Below, piece after piece: positions 6,736 through 15,294 of a stretch of 31,470 bases of DNA. Under the pieces are notes generated by a model. It ran no database searches. It saw only the letters and a program-made list of their open reading frames with translations, and was not told the origin of the DNA. The position numbers and the translations under genes are program-made. How positions within the stretch are numbered: position 1 is the stretch's first letter; the number at the start of each line of letters is the position of its first letter. Origin of the DNA: JBCCYM01 sp039190005. Its GTDB lineage: Bacteria > Pseudomonadota > Gammaproteobacteria > UBA12402. The DNA lies in contig JBCCYM010000011.1 in assembly GCA_039190005.1 (NCBI GenBank), positions 1 to 31,470 on the forward strand, written 5' to 3'.

Positions 6736-9291
6736 ATGACGGAAACAACGACAATCAAACAGTATACACCGATGATTCAGCAATATTTGCGTATCAAGCA
6801 ACAACACGCGGATATGTTGTTACTTTATCGCATGGGTGATTTCTATGAGCTTTTTTTTGATGATGCCAAACGTGCGGCTAAATTATTGGACATTACCCTG
6901 ACCGCGCGAGGGCAGTCGTCCAGTCAGCCTATTCCAATGGCCGGTGTGCCGTTTCACGCGGTGGAGTCTTATTTGGCGAAATTGGTTAAATTAGGCGAAT
7001 CAGTTGCCATTTGTGAGCAGGTGGGCGATGTCAACACCGCCAAAGGGCCGGTGGAACGACAGGTTACTCGTATTATCACGCCAGGCACGGTCACCGATGA
7101 AGCTTTGTTGGATGAACGGCAAGACAGTTTACTGATGGCCGTTTTTGAACAGCGACAGCATTTTGCCTGGGCGACACTGGATATTGCCAGTGGTCGTTTT
7201 TTGGTATCACAGGTAAAGGGTTTAGCAGCGTTTAATAATGAATTACAGCGTATTCGACCCAGTGAACTGTTAGTCAGTGAAGATTGGCCGGAAAACAATA
7301 CAATTGACGCGCGTATGCATGTGACGAAACGTCCAGCCTGGGATTTTGATGTCGAAACTGGTCAGCGTATGTTATGTCAACAGTTTCAAACCCAGAGTTT
7401 ATCCGGTTTTGGCTGCGAACAGTCTCCCAATATCATTGCCGCCGCCGGTTGTTTATTGCAATACTGTAAAGAAACGCAGCGCACCGCTTTACCGCATATT
7501 CGCGGGATGCAGTTACAGCAGGAAGAAGAAAGCGTTATTCTTGACGCGACCACGCGGCGCAATCTGGAGCTGACTCAAAATTTACAAGGCGGGAATGACT
7601 GCACATTGATCGCGGTCATTGATCGTACCGCTACAGCTATGGGCAGTCGTTTATTGCGTCGCTGGTTGCATCGTCCGGTGCGCGATCATGAGATACTGCG
7701 TCAACGTCAGGCGGCGGTACAAGATATTTTGTCCGTTAATAACAGTGAAGCCTTGCATGATATTCTCCGTCAGATTGGCGATGTCGAACGCATTTTGGCA
7801 CGGGTCGCTTTAAAATCGGCACGACCGCGTGATTTAACCCAATTGCGTCGCGCTTTGAGTTTACTGCCCGCGCTGCAAAATGAATGCCAGTGCTTTTCCA
7901 TTGCGCCTTTGAAAAAACTGATGGCTAAAATTGCTGAATTTCCGCAATTACTGGCCTTATTGCAAACCGCTGTTGTTGAAAATCCGCCGGCAGTCATCCG
8001 TGAAGGTGGCGTGATTGCTAAAGGTTATGACGAACAGCTTGATGAACTGCGAACAATCAGTGAAGACGCCGGCGCTTTTTTAGTCCAATTAGAACAGCGA
8101 GAGAAAAAACGCACCGGTATTGCCACCTTAAAAGTCGGTTATAGTCGTGTGCATGGTTATTATATTTAAATATCGCGCGGACAATCGAAGCAGGCGCCGG
8201 AAGACTATTTGCGTCGTCAGACTTTAAAGAATGCCGAGCGCTTTATTACGCCGGAATTAAAAGGTTTTGAAGAAAAAGTACTCAGCAGTAAAGGACGTGC
8301 CCTAGCACGAGAGAAACAGCTATATGATGAGCTGCTGGATACATTAATTCGTCATTTAGCCGAGTTGCAAACCTCAGCGGCAGCCATTGCTCGTTTGGAT
8401 GTTTTAACTAATTTTGCCGAACGCGCTAATACCTTGGAGCTGGAAGCGCCGCTATTCAGTCAGGAGGCCGGCATTCATATTACCGCCGGTCGTCATATTG
8501 TGGTTGAGCAGGTTGCTGACCAAGCGTTTGTGCCCAATGATGTCGAGCTCAATGATAAGCGGCGAATGCTGATGATTACCGGACCGAATATGGGGGGTAA
8601 ATCAACCTATATGCGTCAAGTGGCATTAATTGTGTTATTGGCGCATACCGGCAGTTTTGTGCCGGCACAACAGGCGGTTATAGGACCGATTGATCGTATT
8701 TTTACCCGTATCGGCGCCGCGGATGAATTGGCAAGTGGGCGTTCCACATTTATGGTGGAAATGACTGAAACCGCCAATATTCTTCATCATGCCACGGAGC
8801 AGAGTTTAGTATTGATGGATGAAATCGGTCGTGGCACCAGTACCTTTGATGGCTTATCTTTGGCTTGGTCATGCGCTTATCATTTAGCCAGCAAAATTGG
8901 CGCGTTCACCTTATTCGCGACTCATTATTTTGAACTGACGACACTCAATGAACAATGTGACCATGTAGTCAATGTCCATTTTGACGCGGCTGAACATGGT
9001 GATAAGATTGTTTTCTTGCATAAAGTGCAGGAAGGTCCCGCCAGCCAGAGTTACGGTATTCATGTGGCACAACTCGCCGGCATTCCGGCGGAAGTGATTC
9101 GCCATGCCAAAGTGAAATTAATTGAACTGGAAAAGCATAGTCATCAAACCCATCAATCACTCAAGCAGACAAAACAGTCTAATCAAATCACGACACATCC
9201 AGCGTTGACTCTGCTGGAGAGCCTGGAGCCGGATAAAATATCGCCGATGCAGGCTTTATCCATTTTGTTTGAGTTGAAAGAAAAGATGTAA
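6736..9291 (+). pseudogene. mutS: DNA mismatch repair protein MutS, interrupted by an in-frame TAA
   Basis: MutS recognises mismatches and starts repair with MutL. The frame from ATG 6736 encodes the mismatch-binding motif F36-Y-E38, the connector and most of the lever domain. It then meets TAA at 8167-8169, codon 478. The same frame continues for 373 codons without another stop, and carries the rest of the clamp/lever, Walker A GPNMGGKST (from 616), VLMDEIGRGTSTFDG and the C-terminal dimerisation helices. Read through, the protein would be 851 residues, about the normal length. The stop falls in GYYI-stop-ISRGQS, where other gammaproteobacterial MutS proteins have GYYIQISRGQS, so CAA to TAA is the simplest cause. 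Without readthrough the product lacks its ATPase. A restart at TTG 8209, with GGAAG before it, is possible but would lack mismatch binding. Confidence 0.93.
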
Positions 9292-9378
9292 GAAATCTTA
9301 GGCATTTTTTCTACGATGATCTGTTGTTAATTCTTGCGTCAGCACTACCTTTTGATAGGTTCAAGATAAAATTCAAGC

Positions 9379-9418
9379 AAAAAAGAGTAACCATCCAGCT
9401 ATCTAACTGAATGGTTAC
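9379..9418 (-). terminator. Rho-independent terminator of the 14-repeat lipoprotein gene
   Basis: GTAACCATCCAG (9387-9398) pairs with CTGAATGGTTAC (9407-9418), 11 of 12 positions, around an 8-base loop. On the minus strand the stem is followed closely by a run of six T (plus-strand A at 9379-9384). It lies about 50 bases past the stop of the gene at 9467-11518. No T-run follows on the plus strand, so it does not look like a mutS terminator. Confidence 0.8.
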
Positions 9419-9466
9419 CCGATCTATTACTCAAATTATAACCTAACAGTATTCTGATTCTCTAGA

Positions 9467-11518
9467 TCAAGTTGAAGAGGGGATCACACTAAAGAGATTT
9501 GTGCTGGTGCTGCTTGATTGGTGAGTCCAGTTTGTTGTGTCAGTGGAGGTTAGGATGGTACCGAAGGACCCTACGACCACAAACATGTTGTTGGTATAGA
9601 TGACGTTGTGGAGGGTTATGTCGGTATCTATGGGTTGAGAAGACCAGTGCGTTCCGTTTGTTGAGGTCAGAATGAGACCACTATGTCCTACTGCGACAAA
9701 CGTGTTGTTAGCGTAGGTGAGACCAAAGAGGTTTTGGTCGGTGTCACTGTTTTGGGGATACCAGTTTGTTCCGTTTGTTGAGGTCAGGATGGTGCCGCCG
9801 AATCCTGCAATCACAAACATGTTGTTGATATAGATAATGCCGCGGAGGTTTTGGTTGGTGCCGCTGTTTTGAGGGTGCCAGTTTGTTGTGTCAGTGGAGG
9901 TTAGAATAGTGCCCTCGGTTCCTACTACTATAAACATGTTGTTGGCGTAGGTGGCGTTGCGGAGGTTTTGGCTGATGCCGCTGTTTTTGGGAATCCAGGT
10001 TGAGCCGTCAATGGAGGTCAGGATGGTGCCGTTGTTTCCTACCGCCATAAACAGGTTGTTAGCGTAGGTGACGCCAAAGAGAGCTTGGCTGGTGCCGCTT
10101 GATTGTCTAGTCCAGGTTGAGCCATCAGTGGATGTCAGGATGGTGCCGCCGCCCCCTACCGCGACAAACATGTTGTTGCCGTAAGTGACGCTGTGGAGGT
10201 ATTGGCCGGTACCGCTACTGGTTTGGGCAGACCAGCTCGTTCCGTTTGTTGAGCTCAGAAGGGGACCACCATCTCCCACTACCACAAAGGTATTGTTGGC
10301 GTAGGTGATACCTAAGAGATTTTGATTGGTGTCACTGGTTTGGGCGGACCAGTTTGTTGCATAAGTAGAGGTCAAGATGGTGCCACTGTCTCCCACTGCG
10401 ACAAACATGTTGTTGGCGTAGGTTACACCGAAGAGGCTTTGGGAGGTTCCGCTTGTTCGAGTCATCCAACTTAATCCGCCTGGTGAGGTTAGAATCGTAC
10501 CGTTACCTCCTACTGCCACAAACGTGTTGTTAGCATAGGTGACACTTTCGAGATTTTGGGAGGCCCCGCTTGGTTGTAAGGTCCAGTTTGATCCATCTGG
10601 TGAAGTTAGAATCGTACCAAAGATCCCTACCGCTACAAATGTATTGTTGGCGTAGGCCACACTTCGGAGACCTGGGAATCCGCTTGTTTGTAACGTCCAG
10701 CTTGATCCATCCGGTGAAGTTAAAATGGTGCCATTGCTCCCCACAGCTACAAACATGTTGTTCGCGTAGATTACATCGAATAGGTTTGGGGAAATTACAC
10801 TTGTTTGAGTCGTCCAGCTTGATCCATCCGGTGAAGTTAAAATGGTGCCATAGCTCCCCACAGCTACAAACATGTTGTTGGCAAAGGTGACACTTTCGAG
10901 AGATGCGGAGGTTCCGCTTGTTTGCGATGTCCAGCTTAATCCGTCTGTCGAAGTTAGAATGGTGCCATTTGCCCCGACTGCTACAAACGTGTTATTGCCA
11001 TAGGTTAGGCTATGAAGTAATCCACCCGCGCTATATTGCCAATTTTTGTTATCAAGCGACCTTAAGATAAGTCCTCCACCTCCTACAGCGACTTTCACAG
11101 GATTAAAAACCGAAAATTTAAGTGTGGACGGTGAGACTGTGGCATTTTTTGCTGAAAAATTGAACTGGAAATCACCGCTATTCTGATTGGTTCCGAAAGT
11201 TGCTTGGAGTGTACACGTTGTTCCTGTGTCAATGATACAACTGTCTCCATCGGGAAAGTTTACATCATTTGCAGTCGTTGATACGGTAATCTGTGGTGCT
11301 ATGTTAGTTGCCGCTGCTGTCTGAGTGCTGCTCACTGATTGTTCAAAGTGGAGTATGACAGTTTGTCCAGGTTCAATATTTTCAGTCTGACTGGCAGAGG
11401 CCATGATTTGTGCCAGGTTAATATTTCTATTGGCTGAACAACCTGATAATCCGACTGACACACTCATCAATAGCAAAATTAATGCGTCAAAATAGCGCTT
11501 TCTTATTAAGTTTCTCAT
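9467..11518 (-). CDS. Exported lipoprotein with fourteen 39-residue propeller-like repeats
   Basis: The N-terminus is a lipoprotein signal: basic MRNLIRKR, a hydrophobic stretch, and lipobox LSGC with lipidated C27. Residues about 44-140 form a beta-rich module with the pair C94/C102 (SCIIDTGTTC). From residue 143 to the end there are fourteen repeats of about 39 residues, with consensus FVAVG-x2-GTILTS-x-DG-x2-W, then a polar turn and L-x-x-V-x-YANN. They resemble BNR/Ycf48-like beta-propeller repeats, and fourteen blades would fit two seven-bladed propellers. That is inference. Repeats near 10695-10762 and 10812-10879 are identical at 67 of 68 bases, exactly 117 bases apart, which points to recent duplication or conversion. 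No good RBS precedes ATG 11518. The function is unknown; a binding role at the cell surface or in the periplasm is plausible. Confidence 0.85.
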   Translation of the reverse strand: MRNLIRKRYFDALILLLMSVSVGLSGCSANRNINLAQIMASASQTENIEPGQTVILHFEQSVSSTQTAAATNIAPQITVSTTANDVNFPDGDSCIIDTGTTCTLQATFGTNQNSGDFQFNFSAKNATVSPSTLKFSVFNPVKVAVGGGGLILRSLDNKNWQYSAGGLLHSLTYGNNTFVAVGANGTILTSTDGLSWTSQTSGTSASLESVTFANNMFVAVGSYGTILTSPDGSSWTTQTSVISPNLFDVIYANNMFVAVGSNGTILTSPDGSSWTLQTSGFPGLRSVAYANNTFVAVGIFGTILTSPDGSNWTLQPSGASQNLESVTYANNTFVAVGGNGTILTSPGGLSWMTRTSGTSQSLFGVTYANNMFVAVGDSGTILTSTYATNWSAQTSDTNQNLLGITYANNTFVVVGDGGPLLSSTNGTSWSAQTSSGTGQYLHSVTYGNNMFVAVGGGGTILTSTDGSTWTRQSSGTSQALFGVTYANNLFMAVGNNGTILTSIDGSTWIPKNSGISQNLRNATYANNMFIVVGTEGTILTSTDTTNWHPQNSGTNQNLRGIIYINNMFVIAGFGGTILTSTNGTNWYPQNSDTDQNLFGLTYANNTFVAVGHSGLILTSTNGTHWSSQPIDTDITLHNVIYTNNMFVVVGSFGTILTSTDTTNWTHQSSSTSTNLFSVIPSST

Positions 11519-11596
11519 TGATATTTAATACCTAATGTTTGAATATTGCAGAATAACTGTACAGCATTTGTGTTATCTTGCAAGCTTAATTAATCG

Positions 11597-11618
11597 AAAA
11601 ATCAGAACACAGCTGATT
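11597..11618 (-). terminator. Possible weak terminator after the methyltransferase gene
   Basis: On the minus strand AATCAG pairs with CTGATT around a seven-base loop and is followed by five T (plus-strand A at 11597-11601). The stem is only six pairs, so it is weak. It lies between the methyltransferase stop and the lipoprotein start and would separate the two transcripts. Confidence 0.35.
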
Positions 11619-11669
11619 ATGGTCATAAGACAATTGTTCACTTTAACAAAGGTGACAAGGATACAAAAA

Positions 11670-12389
11670 CTATTTTCTCCGACCAATCAGTATATCAAAT
11701 GGCGATGTGGTATAAACATCGGTTAAATGCCCTTGCTCGACCATGATTTTGATGACATCGACAAAGTCCATGTCAAAATCATCTTTATATAAATTGTAGA
11801 TACAAGACGGTTGCCAAGGTGCATAGTCGGCCCATTCAACTTTATCAAAGGTATAGAGTAGATGGTCATACTGAGGATAGGTATCGACAATAAGATTCGG
11901 AAATTTAATTTTTCGGAAAAATTCAATCACTCTATGTCCTGAATAAGCTGCGCTGGGAATTAAAAACACAAATCTTCCCTGGTCAGTTAGCATTTCAGTG
12001 ATTTTGTTTTTGATTTTATTCTGGTCTTCAACGGTGCTGACTTGATGATGAAACCAAAGCGCGGTGACTAAGTCGTATTTTTCTTTAGATTCAAAATCAA
12101 GAAAATTACCGCAGTGAAAATCAATGTCCGTGAGTTCTTTTTTGGCTTTGGCTTTATCAATCAGAGTCGGGGAGAGATCAACCGCGTCAACTTTTTCAGC
12201 ATAGTCTAATAGTAATTTAGTTAAATCGCCATTACCACAACCAACATCAATGGCGCGTGAAACCTTATCACCAGTCAGTATTTTATCAAGTCCAAATAAT
12301 AGGCAGTGTTTGACGTGACTGTAAAAATTGATGGCATCTTCGCTATCGGTTTTGAATTTATCGTAGTTACCCCACATGTCATCATTCAT
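11670..12389 (-). CDS. Class I SAM-dependent methyltransferase
   Basis: The 239-aa protein has the Rossmann-type SAM site: motif I AIDVGCGNGDLT (46-57), the acidic end of strand 2 in VDAVDLSPTLID, and the motif around DFHCGNFLDFES. LVTALWFHHQVS occupies the post-motif position where small-molecule methyltransferases of the UbiE/Methyltransf_25 type have an L-x-H segment. The C-terminal third (from about 150) is rich in aromatic residues and probably forms the substrate lid. The start is well supported by AGGAG eight bases before ATG 12389. It is followed on the same strand by the 14-repeat lipoprotein, after a possible weak terminator. The methyl acceptor cannot be inferred. Confidence 0.88.
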   Translation of the reverse strand: MNDDMWGNYDKFKTDSEDAINFYSHVKHCLLFGLDKILTGDKVSRAIDVGCGNGDLTKLLLDYAEKVDAVDLSPTLIDKAKAKKELTDIDFHCGNFLDFESKEKYDLVTALWFHHQVSTVEDQNKIKNKITEMLTDQGRFVFLIPSAAYSGHRVIEFFRKIKFPNLIVDTYPQYDHLLYTFDKVEWADYAPWQPSCIYNLYKDDFDMDFVDVIKIMVEQGHLTDVYTTSPFDILIGRRK

Positions 12390-12452
12390 TCGTGTTCACT
12401 CCTGGTTGTTAAATTGTTTTAAATGTTAGCATTGTCATTTCCGCAATTTTCC

Positions 12453-12535
12453 CGTCATTCCCGCGCAGGCGGGAATCCAGAAAATAGCCCTGATAAATGC
12501 GGCAATCCTGGATTCCCGCCTGCGCAGGAATGATG
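12453..12535. repeat. Inverted GTCATTCCCGCGCAGGCGGGAATCC element
   Basis: A 28-base arm (12453-12480, core CGCGCAGGCGGGAATCCAG) is repeated in inverted orientation at 12508-12535 with two differences, across a 27-base spacer. The transcript would fold into a long hairpin. This widespread type of bacterial intergenic palindrome lies in the 301-base gap between the divergent methyltransferase and MFS genes. I saw no other gene in the gap. A related copy, interrupted by other repeats, is at 14070-14166. Confidence 0.85.
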
Positions 12536-12690
12536 GTTTGAATATAGCCCTTGTCGTATTAACCGCGTTACCAGGGAATTGTATAAAATCAGCCCAGATA
12601 ATCAATAGTTTTGATGATTAAAAACTAGTGTTTGTGTGGCGTATAAGGTAGGATGGCGGCATAAGATGAACTTAGCGAGGTAAGGCATGT

Positions 12691-14049
12691 ATGAATAGAA
12701 AATGGCTAGTGTTAATTGGTACCGGTATTGGTGGGGTACTTATCGGGGTTGATTATTCGATTGTCAACACATCGCTGGCGCCGATTCAGAAAGAATTGCA
12801 TGCCAGTGTCAATCAGTTGCAGTGGATTATCAATGGTTTCGGTTTATTCTTTAGTACCTTTTTAGTTGCCACGGGTCGATTTGGTGATTTAAGAGGGCGA
12901 CGCAAATTATTTTATATCGGCACCATCGGATTTGCCCTAACTTCCCTGGGCGCGGGTTTGGCCGATACATCAAAGTTTCTTATTATGATGCGTATTTTAC
13001 AGGGGTTTTTGGGATCGGCTATTTTCCCCTGCGGCATGGCGATTTCCGCCGATGCTTTTCCTGAACCGGAAAAAAGTCGAGCCATCAGTATTTATAACAG
13101 TTTCATTGGCTTCGGATTTGCCGCTGGACCGGTGTTAGGCAGTTTTATTGTCACACTGTTAGGCTGGCGCTGGATTTTCTTTATCAATTTACCGGTGATG
13201 TTTGTGAGCTTTCTGATTTGTTTGTTTGTGGTCAGAGAGTCCAAGCAGGTTGACGCGCCGCCAGTGGATTGGTTAGGTGTAATCTCACTGAGTGCCTTTT
13301 TAGGGTTGCTATTGTTGACCATTGATGACATATCACTTTCAGGTCGGAATTTACCGTTTATTGCCATTCCAGCGATTTTATCCGTAGTGGCATTGATTAT
13401 TTTTATTTTTGTCGAGAAGCGAACAAAATCGCCGCTTATTCCTCTGGAAATGTTTATGAATACCGGCTTTTTATTGGGTATGATTACGTTTATTACCGGC
13501 ACTTCCATATCGTGGTCCGTTATTTTTATGATGCCACTTTATTTGCATCAGTCTGTCGGGCTAACTACCGGTATTGTTGGTATTGTATTATTTGCCATGA
13601 CCATCATGACCATGATCGCGCCATCAGTTTCCGGGTATTATTTTGATAAAACCAATCCGAAACCCACGATTATCGCTTTGTTTTTCTTTGCGCTTGTGAG
13701 TTTGTTGATGTTTATGCTATTGAGGAATGATGGTCCGATGTGGTTAATTATTTTATCATTTATTCTGTTTGGCGCGGCGTGGGGAACGAGTAATGGTATT
13801 TCTATTCCCCTGGGTTTATCGAAACTACCTGACTTTGAAAACAGCGGTTTGATTTCCGGTAGTATGTTGACCTTGATGAATATTATCGGCATGGTCATAT
13901 TGGCGTTCAACGCGGTAATCATTGAGCGTGGTCAAAAAATATCATTCTTACATGGTGTGCATCTTGCCAGTATGACCTTGTTGATTATTGCCATTGTTTT
14001 ATTGGTGATGGTCATACCCGTTGTTCGACAATATATGCGCTCTGTTTAA
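12691..14049 (+). CDS. MFS transporter, DHA2 (EmrB/QacA-type) drug:H+ antiporter family
   Basis: The 452-aa integral membrane protein has many hydrophobic segments, probably 14, as in DHA2 exporters. The first transmembrane segment carries GVDYSIVNTSLAPIQ, the D1-like motif of this family (typically L-D-x-T-I-V-N-V-A-L). Motif A is GRFGDLRGRRKLF, between helices 2 and 3, and motif C is GFGFAAGPVLGSF in helix 5, typical of antiporters. AGGTAAGG lies just before ATG 12691. The gene stands alone: the upstream methyltransferase is divergent and the downstream DgcN-like gene converges. The likely role is proton-driven export of a hydrophobic compound, but the substrate is not predictable. Confidence 0.9.
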   Translation: MNRKWLVLIGTGIGGVLIGVDYSIVNTSLAPIQKELHASVNQLQWIINGFGLFFSTFLVATGRFGDLRGRRKLFYIGTIGFALTSLGAGLADTSKFLIMMRILQGFLGSAIFPCGMAISADAFPEPEKSRAISIYNSFIGFGFAAGPVLGSFIVTLLGWRWIFFINLPVMFVSFLICLFVVRESKQVDAPPVDWLGVISLSAFLGLLLLTIDDISLSGRNLPFIAIPAILSVVALIIFIFVEKRTKSPLIPLEMFMNTGFLLGMITFITGTSISWSVIFMMPLYLHQSVGLTTGIVGIVLFAMTIMTMIAPSVSGYYFDKTNPKPTIIALFFFALVSLLMFMLLRNDGPMWLIILSFILFGAAWGTSNGISIPLGLSKLPDFENSGLISGSMLTLMNIIGMVILAFNAVIIERGQKISFLHGVHLASMTLLIIAIVLLVMVIPVVRQYMRSV

Positions 14050-14069
14050 GCGAAGAACTGCGGTTGTTT

Positions 14070-14166
14070 CGTCATGCTCGCGCAGGCGGTCCCTGAGCCC
14101 GTCGAAGGGTGGTCCCTGAGCTTGTCGAAGGGCGTTCTCTGAGTTTATCGAAGGGTGGCAATCCAG
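14070..14166. repeat. Intergenic palindrome half interrupted by three 23-base tandem units
   Basis: The outer parts, CGTCATGCTCGCGCAGGCGG (14070-14089) and CAATCCAG (14159-14166), together resemble one arm of the element at 12453-12480. Between them are three 23-base units in exact register (14088-14110, 14111-14133, 14134-14156) of the form GGTCCCTGAGCTTGTCGAAGG, with growing divergence. The unit is the reverse complement of the CTTCGACAGGCTCAGGG repeats seen at 5989-6092 and 27888-28180. This suggests one repeat type inserted into another. Confidence 0.75.
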
Positions 14167-14235
14167 TTATGTCAGGCCCGTTACACGGCTTGACATCTAA
14201 AATAATTTAGATTTCAACAGCCCCATAAAGTCAAT

Positions 14236-15294
14236 CTAATTTGAAGGAAGGTGCTGATCCATAATGTTACGCACAATGTCTTCACACGAATAGCGTACTG
14301 GATCAGTCGCCAACAAACCATAATGTTTGCTTACAGCTGTAATAAACTGGCATGCCTGCTCATCAGTTTCAAGTTCGGCGGTATTGAAACATAAGGCTAT
14401 CGTTTTCGGTCGTGGAAATGTACCGCAGGTACTGGCAAGTGATTCATATAAATGAATAAGGTCATTCAGCTCAGGAATTTGAATCTGTGGAAAGTCATCT
14501 AATGTCTGTTTATTAACACGGTGACATAAAACCAGATGGGTGGGACAACTGCCGCGTAGCAGTGGCAGTGTCGCGCTACTGGACGGATGAAGCAATGAAC
14601 CTTGGCCTTCAATAAATACAATATCTGATGGATTGTCGAGTACCAATTGCTCAACTGCGCCAGCGGCAAAATCAAGACGAATCGCGTCTAATGCAATACC
14701 TTTACCACAAATGGCGATCCCTATTTGCCCAGTTGCCAAAAATTCACTGTTAAATCCCATTTTTTTAGCTGTACTATGCAGCAAAAGACCTGACGTCATT
14801 TTGCCAATACACATATCCGTACCAATCAACAAAACCCGCTTATTGTTGAGTTTGGCGGCCGCACCAGAAGCAGTAGCCAAACGATCAGGTTCTTGGCGTA
14901 AATCGACCACTTGCTGCCCTGGTTGCAGATCATGAGCACGCGAGGAAAGCTTATCATGCAATCCATTAATAACAGATAAGCCCAATTTAATTGCATCATC
15001 AATCTCACTGATCCAATGCTTAGGCATCTTGCCTCCTAAAGTAGCGGTGCCTAATACAATGCTTTCAGCGCCTAATTTTTTAGCTTCTGCAACCGTGCTG
15101 ACAATGGGGCAATTGCGAGGTAGTATTGGTATGATATCTTGGATGTTTTGACCAGCATGTTGATGATCAATAACACAGGTAATTGGGCTTTCAGAAAACA
15201 TTAAGATGCCAATCCCCATTTTAATTTCATGAAGTTTATCAAGGTAACCTTGCACATAAATAGCAATGGGTTTGCTGTTATATAATGTTGTCAT
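14236..15294 (-). CDS. dgcN: DUF1611 family protein, probable D-glutamate N-acetyltransferase DgcN
   Basis: The protein matches the DUF1611 architecture: an N-terminal Rossmann-like domain (to about residue 145), then a P-loop-like domain beginning LLIGTDMCIGKMTSG, with GTDMCIGKMT at 158-167. IVFIEGQGSLLHPS and LVLCHRVNKQTLDDFP lie further on. DUF1611 proteins paired with an enolase-superfamily partner are known as DgcN, which acetylates D-glutamate so that DgcA can racemise it. That pairing is seen here. I chose ATG 15294 because GGGGGA lies seven bases before it; starting at 15321 would overlap dgcA by 44 bases, against 17 here. The family assignment is firm, the substrate less so. Confidence 0.78.
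   Translation of the reverse strand: MTTLYNSKPIAIYVQGYLDKLHEIKMGIGILMFSESPITCVIDHQHAGQNIQDIIPILPRNCPIVSTVAEAKKLGAESIVLGTATLGGKMPKHWISEIDDAIKLGLSVINGLHDKLSSRAHDLQPGQQVVDLRQEPDRLATASGAAAKLNNKRVLLIGTDMCIGKMTSGLLLHSTAKKMGFNSEFLATGQIGIAICGKGIALDAIRLDFAAGAVEQLVLDNPSDIVFIEGQGSLLHPSSSATLPLLRGSCPTHLVLCHRVNKQTLDDFPQIQIPELNDLIHLYESLASTCGTFPRPKTIALCFNTAELETDEQACQFITAVSKHYGLLATDPVRYSCEDIVRNIMDQHLPSN

Noticed and set aside
8167..8169. Reassignment of TAA to glutamine, as in some alternative codes
   Set aside because: Other genes in the window use TAA as their ordinary stop (for example recA, recX and the end of the mutS frame itself) and no other conserved Gln position is seen as TAA.
8209..9291. Separate gene for a MutS ATPase-only protein starting at TTG 8209
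   Set aside because: The frame, length and domain order match one interrupted mutS. GGAAG before the TTG is only a weak start signal and the downstream part lacks mismatch-binding domains.
10570..10890. Open frame on the plus strand opposite the 14-repeat lipoprotein
   Set aside because: It mirrors the repeat periodicity of the minus-strand gene and is a shadow of it.
14088..14156. CRISPR-like array of 23-base repeats
   Set aside because: The units are directly tandem with no spacers, and there are no cas genes. They belong to the TTCGACAGG intergenic repeat family.
14195..14212. ATCTAAA/TTTAGAT hairpin as a terminator for the dgcN operon
   Set aside because: The stem is short and AT-only and no T-run follows on the minus strand, so it is not a credible rho-independent terminator.
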